Source: Bacillota bacterium (GTDB lineage Bacteria; Bacillota; Clostridia; Oscillospirales; Acutalibacteraceae). From it: DNA of 43,243 bases. Numbering within the stretch: the first letter of the stretch is position 1; each line of letters begins with the position of its first letter. The stretch is taken from positions 1-43,243 of the forward strand of contig JAETPP010000005.1 in the NCBI GenBank assembly GCA_021771115.1, given 5' to 3'. This document shows positions 35,338-42,901 of the stretch, in pieces. Made by a program: the position numbers and the translations under genes. The notes below the pieces were generated by a model. The model made no database searches and was not told where the DNA came from. It was given only the letters and a program-made list of their open reading frames with translations.

Positions 35338-37057
35338 CCTCGCCGCCTCCTTCCGCGTCTATTTCCCGCTGTTCTATTTCGTGAAGGAAAAGCGTTAAGG
35401 CGTCTACCAGGATTCTCTGCTTCCGCATGACGCGCTCTGGCATCCCTCCGACTTCTCGGTATGCTCTTAAGTCTGCCTCGTGCTTCTGCAGCAGCTCCTC
35501 TACGTCGCGGGCGTTGTAGTATTCCGGATCCGGCTCTGGCTCCTGCTCCTGCGACTCCTCGTCATCTTCGCGCTCGTCCCCGGCCTCTGCCGCCTCCTCC
35601 TCTGTCTCGGTCTCCTGCGGCTCCTCCGCTGCCGGTTCCGTTTCAAGCTCCGGACGCTCCTCAAGTAACGCGAGTAACTTCGTCGTGAACTTGCCCCAGG
35701 TTATCTGTAACGGGAAGCAAAGGCCGCTTATTGAAAGATTTATTTTGTCCGGGTAGCAATTCCACAAAAGTCCGTTCTCGTCTCGGCCGCCCTCGTAGGT
35801 CTCGCCGTATTCCTGCTTAAGCATCTTCGTAATAGCTGCGGCCTTGCGCTGCTTTATGGTCTCTTTTTGTCCGGGGTAAAGGCTCTTATAAAATGCGGCG
35901 ATTAGATCCGGCTCTTTTTCCTTTAGAAGCGCCTGCTTCTCTTTGTCGGTCATGGCCGCCGGTTCCTCCGTAACTTCCCGGAAATCGGCGTCTATGATCT
36001 CCGGAGCGCCCTCCTCTGGCTGTTCTGCTTTGATGCACTTGGCCTTTTCCTGTTCTCGAATTTCCTTAAATGCTTTCGCAATCTGAGCCCAGGTAAGCTC
36101 TCGCTTGTAATTGATCCGGACGCCTCTCTGGCTTCCTTGCCAGTCCTTCAGTCCGCCGCTGTTTCCGCCTGCGTTGCGATATCGTTGCCGAAGGTCCGCC
36201 GCTGCTATTGATTGCCCATCGTCGATCCAGTAATCGTAAAGTTTTTTAATCTCTAACTTTGTAGGCTCCGGACGGCTGGCCTCTGCTTCGCGTTGCTCTT
36301 TCCGCGCCTCGGCCTGGGCCTTTTTCTTGGCCTCCTCGTCCTCAGCTTTTGCGACGTCGCAACGGTTAAAGCAAGTTTTATTTTCGCAATTCCGGCAGCA
36401 GGGGCTTGGCTCCTTATCGCCTTCCCGGATCGGTGCCAGCTCGTGGTGCAACATCTGGCACTCGTCTTTGTATAAGCTGTAGCCCATGCGCTTCTGCCAC
36501 TCCTCGTTGTCTATAAGCTCGCAAGGCTGCGGGTTGCCGAGGGTACTTATTACGCATTGGCGCGGTTCCTGCCGTATGCTGCAAGGGTGGCAACAGCTGA
36601 AACAATCGTATTTCCCGTCGCCGCATCCCACTATGGTAAGCGAGGAGCCCTCTGGCCGGACCGTTTTATGAAGTCCGAAGAATGAAAGCGGCTCTTTTGC
36701 AGCTGCCTTCATGGCCCGTATCTCTCTTACGGTGGTTTCCTGTGTTACCTTCTCCAGCTCCTCGTCTGGAAGGCCCAGCATTTCCTGTAGTTTGCTTACG
36801 CCCATTCCGATGTACTTCTCCGCCATGTGCTCGCCTCCGTCAATGGAAAAGCGGGCGTTTATGGCCATAAACCGGCTCGCGCTGGAAGTGCTGAGGCCGT
36901 ACTCGCCCTTTGCAAACTCCCATATACTTTTGTAGCCGTCCTCAATAAAAAGCGCGTTTTCGCTTATCTGCCGGAGGAAATATCCAACCATAAAGAAGTC
37001 CTCGGCCGCGCTGTTTAGATGCTCTGAAATTCCGCTTTTAAGCTCTATGTATTCCAT
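35330..37057 (-). CDS. Cysteine-rich phage early protein of unknown function
   Basis: 575 aa; helical N-terminus, Cys clusters (CGDGKYDCFSCCHPCSIRQ; CCRNCENKTCFNRC), acidic C-terminus. Confidence 0.7.
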   Translation of the reverse strand: MEYIELKSGISEHLNSAAEDFFMVGYFLRQISENALFIEDGYKSIWEFAKGEYGLSTSSASRFMAINARFSIDGGEHMAEKYIGMGVSKLQEMLGLPDEELEKVTQETTVREIRAMKAAAKEPLSFFGLHKTVRPEGSSLTIVGCGDGKYDCFSCCHPCSIRQEPRQCVISTLGNPQPCELIDNEEWQKRMGYSLYKDECQMLHHELAPIREGDKEPSPCCRNCENKTCFNRCDVAKAEDEEAKKKAQAEARKEQREAEASRPEPTKLEIKKLYDYWIDDGQSIAAADLRQRYRNAGGNSGGLKDWQGSQRGVRINYKRELTWAQIAKAFKEIREQEKAKCIKAEQPEEGAPEIIDADFREVTEEPAAMTDKEKQALLKEKEPDLIAAFYKSLYPGQKETIKQRKAAAITKMLKQEYGETYEGGRDENGLLWNCYPDKINLSISGLCFPLQITWGKFTTKLLALLEERPELETEPAAEEPQETETEEEAAEAGDEREDDEESQEQEPEPDPEYYNARDVEELLQKHEADLRAYREVGGMPERVMRKQRILVDALTLFLHEIEQREIDAEGGGEDD

Positions 37058-37128
37058 CCGTTATCCTTTCCGGACGCTGCTCGGAACGTCCTATAATAAT
37101 CTGCTGGCCAGCTCGATCCGCCAAAATC

Positions 37129-37389
37129 TTAAATAGCTGCCTGTGCCTGGTTTCCTGGACTTTCGTTGAACGAAAGTTTTTCCCCAAAAAAAATGTAAAT
37201 AAACTCTTTTTCGCTCATCCGCGTAATCTGTGCTATTGCCACCATCTCGGAAAGCTTAAAATCTCCGTCCGGCTTCTCCAGCTTTGTTGTAAGTGTTGCC
37301 GGGGAAATTTTCATTTCCTTTGCAAGTAACTTTCTGTTCAAATCGTTGTCGATCAGCTTTTTTTCAAATTCTTTTACGTTTGCGATCAT
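37129..37389 (-). CDS. Cro/XRE-like HTH regulator
   Basis: 86 aa; NRKLLAKEMKISPATLTTKLEKPDGDF; SD GGAGG before ATG; divergent from the repressor. Confidence 0.75.
   Translation of the reverse strand: MIANVKEFEKKLIDNDLNRKLLAKEMKISPATLTTKLEKPDGDFKLSEMVAIAQITRMSEKEFIYIFFGEKLSFNESPGNQAQAAI
37160..37176. promoter_or_regulatory. Candidate repressor operator CTTTCGTTGAACGAAAG
   Basis: Perfect 17-bp palindrome with a central base, inside the 3' end of the Cro-like gene; matches the intergenic copy at 37408. Confidence 0.7.
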
Positions 37390-37407
37390 CCTGGTTCCTC
37401 CTTCCTG

Positions 37408-37424
37408 CTTTCGTTCAACGAAAG
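37408..37424. promoter_or_regulatory. Candidate repressor operator CTTTCGTTCAACGAAAG
   Basis: Second copy, differing only at the central base, just upstream of the Cro-like gene. Confidence 0.8.
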
Positions 37425-37528
37425 TTTTACAAGGGATACTATATCAAATGTCAATCGAAAAATCAATAGCCAGACGAAAGTTTTTTGAATTAAATTTGAA
37501 AAATTTTGAGGTCAAACGAAAAAAAATC

Positions 37529-37557
37529 TTGTTTTTCGGCGTAGATATGCTATTATA
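37529..37557 (+). promoter_or_regulatory. Candidate repressor promoter (TTGTTT - 16 nt - TATTAT)
   Basis: Sequence cttgtttttcggcgtagatatgctattatataac upstream of ATG 37588. Confidence 0.5.
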
Positions 37558-37587
37558 TAACTATCAACGCGGAAGGGAGGTTTTTCT

Positions 37588-37971
37588 ATGGTAAGCGTGA
37601 ATTATGCCGCAATCGGCAAAAGAATAAAGCAAAAACGGAAGGAAGCCGGGCTAAATCAAAAAGAACTGGCTGCAAAGGTCGGCTTATCTGAGGCCAGCGT
37701 TTCAAAATATGAAAACGGCAAAGTAGAAGACGCCACCCATACTATGCTTACCAAATTCGCCGACGCTCTTGGCGTCTCTGTGGCGTGGCTCCTGGGTATG
37801 GAAAAGACGGAAGCTCCGGACTCTCCGGCTCCGTTGTCCGTCGAAGAAAAGCAGCTTATAGTTGGCTTCCGTAGCCTAAGCCGGGCCGGAAAGGACTATA
37901 TACTCCAGACCATGGAAATGGCCGTTACTGCCTATAAGGCGGAGCCGGAAACTCAAAAAAGGGAAGCTTAA
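37588..37971 (+). CDS. CI-like XRE repressor
   Basis: 127 aa; GKRIKQKRKEAGLNQKELAAKVGLSEASVSKYENGK; divergent from the early operon. Confidence 0.85.
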   Translation: MVSVNYAAIGKRIKQKRKEAGLNQKELAAKVGLSEASVSKYENGKVEDATHTMLTKFADALGVSVAWLLGMEKTEAPDSPAPLSVEEKQLIVGFRSLSRAGKDYILQTMEMAVTAYKAEPETQKREA

Positions 37972-38027
37972 AGTATAGGAAGCGCGGAAACATTATTTAT
38001 CCAAATTGGAAGAAAGGGGATTAGTGT

Positions 38028-38411
38028 ATGGGATTCACTTATCGAAAATCAAAGAATATCGGCGGCGGCACCAGGCTTAATGTCGGAAAGAAAAGCGTAG
38101 GCTTAAGCGCCGGAACGAAGGGCGCAAGAATAAGCGTAAATTCGAGGGGCCGGACCGGTGTGAGCCTGGGAATACCTGGCACAAACTTCCGGTATCGGAA
38201 AGTTATTACAACGAAGAAAAAGGGAACCGGTTTTCTGGCCGCTATTGTAAATCTTACCTGGTGGCTCTGTGTGGCCAGCGTCTGGCTCTGCTGCATGATC
38301 CTTTTGTACTGCTGGAAACTATTTAAGATACTTTGTATCTATGCTTGGAAGGGGGCCACGTTTCTCTTTAATAAGGCGGCCGGTCTTTTTCGGAAAGCTC
38401 AAGAAGAATAA
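38028..38411 (+). CDS. DUF4236-domain membrane protein
   Basis: 127 aa; MGFTYRKSKNIGGGTRLNVGKKSVGLSAGTKGARISVNSRGRTGVSLGIPGTNFRYRK, then hydrophobic segment. Confidence 0.8.
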   Translation: MGFTYRKSKNIGGGTRLNVGKKSVGLSAGTKGARISVNSRGRTGVSLGIPGTNFRYRKVITTKKKGTGFLAAIVNLTWWLCVASVWLCCMILLYCWKLFKILCIYAWKGATFLFNKAAGLFRKAQEE

Positions 38412-38418
38412 AAAAGGA

Positions 38419-38510
38419 AGCCCGCAGCGCTTATTGGCGTAAGCGTTACGGGCTGGCCAGGTGCCATGTATAAACATTCCGAGCAACTATATTATACATC
38501 GCCCTGGCCA
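38419..38510. terminator. Two consecutive hairpins between DUF4236 gene and integrase; the first is terminator-like on the minus strand
   Basis: AGCCCG/CGGGCT with CGCTTA/TAAGCG (38419-38454); TGGCCAGG/CCTGGCCA with ATGTATAA/TTATACAT (38454-38510). Minus strand reads hairpin then TCCTTTTTTATT. Confidence 0.55.
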
Positions 38511-38556
38511 AAAACACAAGTTAAAGCAAGGGTATTTTTGCGCCCTTTTTTAGAAG

Positions 38557-40065
38557 GTGATGTATATGGCAAAAACAAAAACGGCGGCGGCTCCGGCTGC
38601 CATGCTGGGCGTTGAGCTCCTGGAAAACGTAACCGATCTGTATATCCGGGTATCTACTACGGAACAGGCCGAAGAAGGCTTTAGCGTGGAAGAACAGGAG
38701 GCCCGTCTGCGCTCCTACTGTGGCGCCTACGGCTTAATTATAAACGCGGTGCATACGGATCCGGGCTATTCCGGCGCTACGCTTGACCGGCCTGGTATAA
38801 AAAAGGTTATTTCCGACGTTAAGGCTGGGCGCTGTAAAAAAGTAATTGTTTGGAAACTTGACCGGCTCTCAAGGTCTCAAAAGGATACGCTTATTTTACT
38901 CGAAGATGTGTTTTTAGAAAATGGCTGTGACTTCGTGTCAATTATGGAAAGCTTCGATACGTCTACGCCCTTCGGCCGGTGTATCGTCGGGATCCTGGCC
39001 GCCTTCGCCCAAATGGAACGGGAAAATATAAAGGCCCGGACTATGATGGGGAAGCAAGCGGGCCTTAAAGACGGGAATTATTATAGCGGCCGGACTCCGC
39101 TGGGCTATAAGTACGAGCGCCAGGCAAGCGGGAAGCGGGCTCTTATCGTGGATCCGCTTCCTGCTCAAGCTATAAAAGAAATGTACCGGCTTTATAGCTC
39201 CGGGCGAAGTATGGCGGAAATAGGAAGCCACATAAGGGAAAAGTACGGGCTTTTCCTCAATCTTGGAAGGACGGAAGCCTGCGGCGCCGTTTCTCGTGTG
39301 CTGCAAAATCCGCTATACTGTGGCCGGGTGCGCTATGGCTCCCAGGAATACGAAGGCAAACACGAAGCCCTTGTAACGGCGGAAGAATGGCAGGCGGTAA
39401 ATAATACTATACAAAGTAACCGGAAGGAATATAATAGGCAATATGTGAAGTCGGACGGCCTTCTTTCTGGAATAATTTTTTGCGGCTGCTGCGGTGCCCG
39501 GATGTCTATCTGCAAGATAAGCGGTAAAGGCGGAACTAAAGTAAAAAAATACGTTTGCTATTCTGTAAGCAAGGCCAACGCGGCAATGATAAAGGATCCG
39601 AACTGTAGTAACCGGCGCGGCTATTTCCCTATAGTTGAATTGGACGCCCTTGTGCTGGAAGAAATAAAAAAGCTTACTTTGGATCCGGCTGCCCTGGATG
39701 CCCTTATTGCTCAAAATAAAACCGAACCGGAACCGGAGCAGGAACTTTTCGCCGACCGTATGGCCGAACTGGAAAAGCAAGCCGCCCGGCTCCTCAACCT
39801 TTACCAGACCGGCGTCGTGGAAATGGAAGAAATACAGGAGCGCCTGGGCGCAATCAAGGAAGAACGCGCCAAACTGCAGCGCACTATGGAAGAACTGGAA
39901 CCGGCAGGCAAAATGTCAAAGGCTGCCGCTACTGAGTGCCTGGATTCCTTTGCTGAAATTGTGGAAAGTGGGGACGGCGAAGCGCTTTATAATCTGGTGC
40001 ATAGCTTAATAGAAAAGGTCGTTGTATATAAAAGGGATGTCACTATCCACTGGAAATTCTGTTGA
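38557..40065 (+). CDS. Large serine recombinase (integrase)
   Basis: 502 aa; DLYIRVSTTEQAEEGFSVEEQEARLRSYC, VWKLDRLSRSQKDT, recombinase domain, GIIFCGCCGARM zinc ribbon. Confidence 0.95.
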   Translation: MMYMAKTKTAAAPAAMLGVELLENVTDLYIRVSTTEQAEEGFSVEEQEARLRSYCGAYGLIINAVHTDPGYSGATLDRPGIKKVISDVKAGRCKKVIVWKLDRLSRSQKDTLILLEDVFLENGCDFVSIMESFDTSTPFGRCIVGILAAFAQMERENIKARTMMGKQAGLKDGNYYSGRTPLGYKYERQASGKRALIVDPLPAQAIKEMYRLYSSGRSMAEIGSHIREKYGLFLNLGRTEACGAVSRVLQNPLYCGRVRYGSQEYEGKHEALVTAEEWQAVNNTIQSNRKEYNRQYVKSDGLLSGIIFCGCCGARMSICKISGKGGTKVKKYVCYSVSKANAAMIKDPNCSNRRGYFPIVELDALVLEEIKKLTLDPAALDALIAQNKTEPEPEQELFADRMAELEKQAARLLNLYQTGVVEMEEIQERLGAIKEERAKLQRTMEELEPAGKMSKAAATECLDSFAEIVESGDGEALYNLVHSLIEKVVVYKRDVTIHWKFC

Positions 40066-40495
40066 TTTTCCGGGCTTTTTGCGTAAGTACAAAATAGTTT
40101 CTTACTTCTTGAAGCCGCAGTTTCTTGCTATTTCTTCTGTTCATTGCCGCTCATACTACTTTCCTGGTCATTTTTCCATTATAGTATATCATCCCTTTTT
40201 TGGCTATGGATAATGCCATTTTTTCGACGCTTTCTCCAACCAAACATACGTTTCAGCAAGGCCTTTTTTCTTTGGTAATATGATTTAGAAAACCGATATT
40301 CTTTCTTTAAAAGACTTTTTTTGTTTTTTTTCATTATTAATTCTCTTCTCCCAAACATACATTCATTTTACACCGGAAGTACAAAATTAATCCACCTAAA
40401 GTTTTCAGTTGTTCGTTACACTTATTGTGTAATTTATTTATACACATCACATCCGAACTACACCCCTTTCAGTATTTACAAAAAGGAGATATATT

Positions 40496-40807
40496 ATGTC
40501 TGATTTTGCAAGCCGCCTCCGCGAACTTCGTTTAAAATATTATTGGAACCAAAGCCAGCTGGCCAGAAGAGCCGGTGTGTCTACCAGCCTTATCAGTTCC
40601 TATGAAAAGTCTGAACGATATCCTTCGGTGGACATGCTCATAAAACTGTCCGATATATTTTGTTGTACGACAGATTACCTTCTCGGCCTGGAATATGAAA
40701 TGAAATTAAGCATCAACGGTCTTTCAGATAAACAACTCCAACTCATCGTTGATTTAATCGCTGAATTAAAAAAAGAACAGATTTCCTCCCTTCCCAAAAA
40801 ACATTAA
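40496..40807 (+). CDS. XRE-family transcriptional regulator (chromosomal)
   Basis: 103 aa; LRLKYYWNQSQLARRAGVSTSLISSYEKSERYPS; SD AAAAGGAG upstream. Confidence 0.8.
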   Translation: MSDFASRLRELRLKYYWNQSQLARRAGVSTSLISSYEKSERYPSVDMLIKLSDIFCCTTDYLLGLEYEMKLSINGLSDKQLQLIVDLIAELKKEQISSLPKKH

Positions 40808-40856
40808 AGTGCTATAATAAGGATGTAGCTATGACATTAGGATGGGAGGATTTTTA

Positions 40857-41303
40857 ATGAGTAAAATCGAACAGATTCGCAGCGAAATGGTCGCCGCAAT
40901 GAAGGCTAAAAATAAGGAACGGAAAGACGCTCTTTCCATGCTTCTCGGCGCCTTAAAAAATAAAGCCATCGACAAGCGCAGCGACTTAACCGAAGCAGAA
41001 GAGAATGAGATTGTATTAAAGGAAATCAAACAATTAAAAGAAACTCTGGACTCTGCCCCGGCGAATCGCACCGATATCATTGATCAGTGTAAATTCCGTA
41101 TTCAGGTTTATGAGGAATTTGCGCCAAAATTCATGACAGAAGAAGAAATCAAAGCAACAATTCAGCAGGTCCTTGATAAACTTGGACTCACGGCGCCAAC
41201 AGCCAAGGATAAAGGCAAAATCATGAAAGAGCTTATGCCTCTTGTCAAAGGCAAGTCCGACGGAAAAGTTGTAAATGCACTTGTATCCGAATTTTTTCAA
41301 TAA
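40857..41303 (+). CDS. GatB/YqeY domain protein
   Basis: MSKIEQIRSEMVAAMKAKNKERKDALSMLLGALKNKAIDKR; ATG at 40857 after GGGAGG. Confidence 0.9.
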   Translation: MSKIEQIRSEMVAAMKAKNKERKDALSMLLGALKNKAIDKRSDLTEAEENEIVLKEIKQLKETLDSAPANRTDIIDQCKFRIQVYEEFAPKFMTEEEIKATIQQVLDKLGLTAPTAKDKGKIMKELMPLVKGKSDGKVVNALVSEFFQ

Positions 41304-41335
41304 GATAATATTCATTTAACATAAAGGAGTCCAAC

Positions 41336-41941
41336 ATGCGTAAGAAAGATGATATTGTTAAAATATACGATGATATGTTTAATTTAATCGGCGCAGAAAA
41401 ATGGTCTGTTGTCCATGAACAGGGGCTGCTCCACCAGGTTGTTCACCTCTGGATGTATGGGGATGAACCAAGCGGTCGATGGATGTACTTTATTCAGCGT
41501 TCTAAAGACCTTGATATTTTCCCTGGCCTTTACGACCTTCCTGTCAGCGGCCATATTGACCCGGATGAAACTTTTTCCCATGCTGTTGTAACGCTCACCC
41601 AAGAGCGTCTCGGCTTAAAACTTCTTCCGGAATATTTAAAACATGTGGGAAATATCCGTCAGATTATCGACAGCGATAACTATCATGACAATGCTTTTTG
41701 CCAGATTTACGTTAAATGCCTCAGACTGCCGATACCGGAATTTGAAATCCACGATGCGGAGATGCTTTTTAAAGTAAAATACGACGAATTCTGCCGATGG
41801 GTAAACTGTCCAACCGGCGAACTTCCAATTTATACACCAAATGGAGAATTTATTAGAAATTCTGTAGAAGCGGACTGGTGGTGGCCGCGCAAAAACGAAT
41901 TTACAACGGTTGTTAAACCTTATATTGACAGCCAGAATTAA
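41336..41941 (+). CDS. NUDIX hydrolase family protein
   Basis: 201 aa; LYDLPVSGHIDPDETFSHAVVTLTQERLGL, divergent Nudix box. Confidence 0.75.
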   Translation: MRKKDDIVKIYDDMFNLIGAEKWSVVHEQGLLHQVVHLWMYGDEPSGRWMYFIQRSKDLDIFPGLYDLPVSGHIDPDETFSHAVVTLTQERLGLKLLPEYLKHVGNIRQIIDSDNYHDNAFCQIYVKCLRLPIPEFEIHDAEMLFKVKYDEFCRWVNCPTGELPIYTPNGEFIRNSVEADWWWPRKNEFTTVVKPYIDSQN

Positions 41942-41999
41942 AAAGGATGAGGTAGCCGTACTTATGATTTTTATCATTTGTGCGATACCTCATCCTTTT
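41941..41999. terminator. Bidirectional Rho-independent terminator
   Basis: Perfect 14-bp stem AAAAGGATGAGGTA (41941-41954) / TACCTCATCCTTTT (41986-41999) between convergent genes. Confidence 0.85.
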
Positions 42000-42781
42000 T
42001 AGTTTTGACTCAAACGATATCCCAGTCCCCAGACCGTTTCAATATACTTCGTATCCGGGTCAACCTTTTTCAGCTTGCTGCGCAGATTGCTGATATGTAT
42101 CTTCACCGCATTGTCATCTCCGGTATATGGCTGCCTCCAAACCGCTTCATACAAACTGGCTTTCGTATAAATCCGGTTTCGATGGCGCATTAAAAGGCTG
42201 AGAATCATATATTCTTTTACCGTCAAATCTAATCCCTTATGATTCATCTCTACCTTTTTAATCGAGCCGCTGCTCATTTTCAATCCCTTATACTGATATA
42301 ACCGCATGTCGTGGGACCGTTTATAAGCCTCCCGCATATAATAGGCCACTTTCTCTTCCAGTTCTTCCCTGTCCAACGGTAACCCCAACATCGCGTCCAG
42401 CGGACTTTCCTGTCCGCCAACAGAAACACCGTTTCCGCCATTCCGCCTGTCTTCCGGCTCCGCTTCCTCCGAGGCCACTTCTTCCGGTTTCATTTCCCTC
42501 GGGACCACTTCTTCCGGTTCCGCTTCCTCCGATTCCTGTTCCTTCGGCCAGATTCCCAAAACAGGAACATCCGAAAACTTTCGAACCTGTTCGAAAATCT
42601 TCTGAACATTATCATCAAAACAGCCGACAGCCCAGATAATCATGTCAAAGGGATGATTTTTCACCATACACACCAACTCTGCATCCGCTACTGAAACAAC
42701 CCGGTAACCCATTCCGGCCAGACAGTCTTCAATCCTCACTCCCAACGGTATCGACTGCTCGGCCAATAAAATAGTCGCCAT
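41999..42781 (-). CDS. OmpR/PhoB-type winged-helix response regulator with atypical receiver
   Basis: 260 aa; C-terminal LTVKEYMILSLLMRHRNRIYTKASLYEAVWRQPYTGDDNAVKIHISNLRSKL...IETVWGLGYRL. Confidence 0.85.
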   Translation of the reverse strand: MATILLAEQSIPLGVRIEDCLAGMGYRVVSVADAELVCMVKNHPFDMIIWAVGCFDDNVQKIFEQVRKFSDVPVLGIWPKEQESEEAEPEEVVPREMKPEEVASEEAEPEDRRNGGNGVSVGGQESPLDAMLGLPLDREELEEKVAYYMREAYKRSHDMRLYQYKGLKMSSGSIKKVEMNHKGLDLTVKEYMILSLLMRHRNRIYTKASLYEAVWRQPYTGDDNAVKIHISNLRSKLKKVDPDTKYIETVWGLGYRLSQN

Positions 42782-42901
42782 CCTGTCATCAATCCTTTTG
42801 CTTGAGTTTGCCCCAATTATAGCACATTAACAAACAAAAGAAAAGCGGCACCAATTTATTACAAATCAGTTCCGCCAATTTATCTTTTGTATTTCATCTT
42901 T

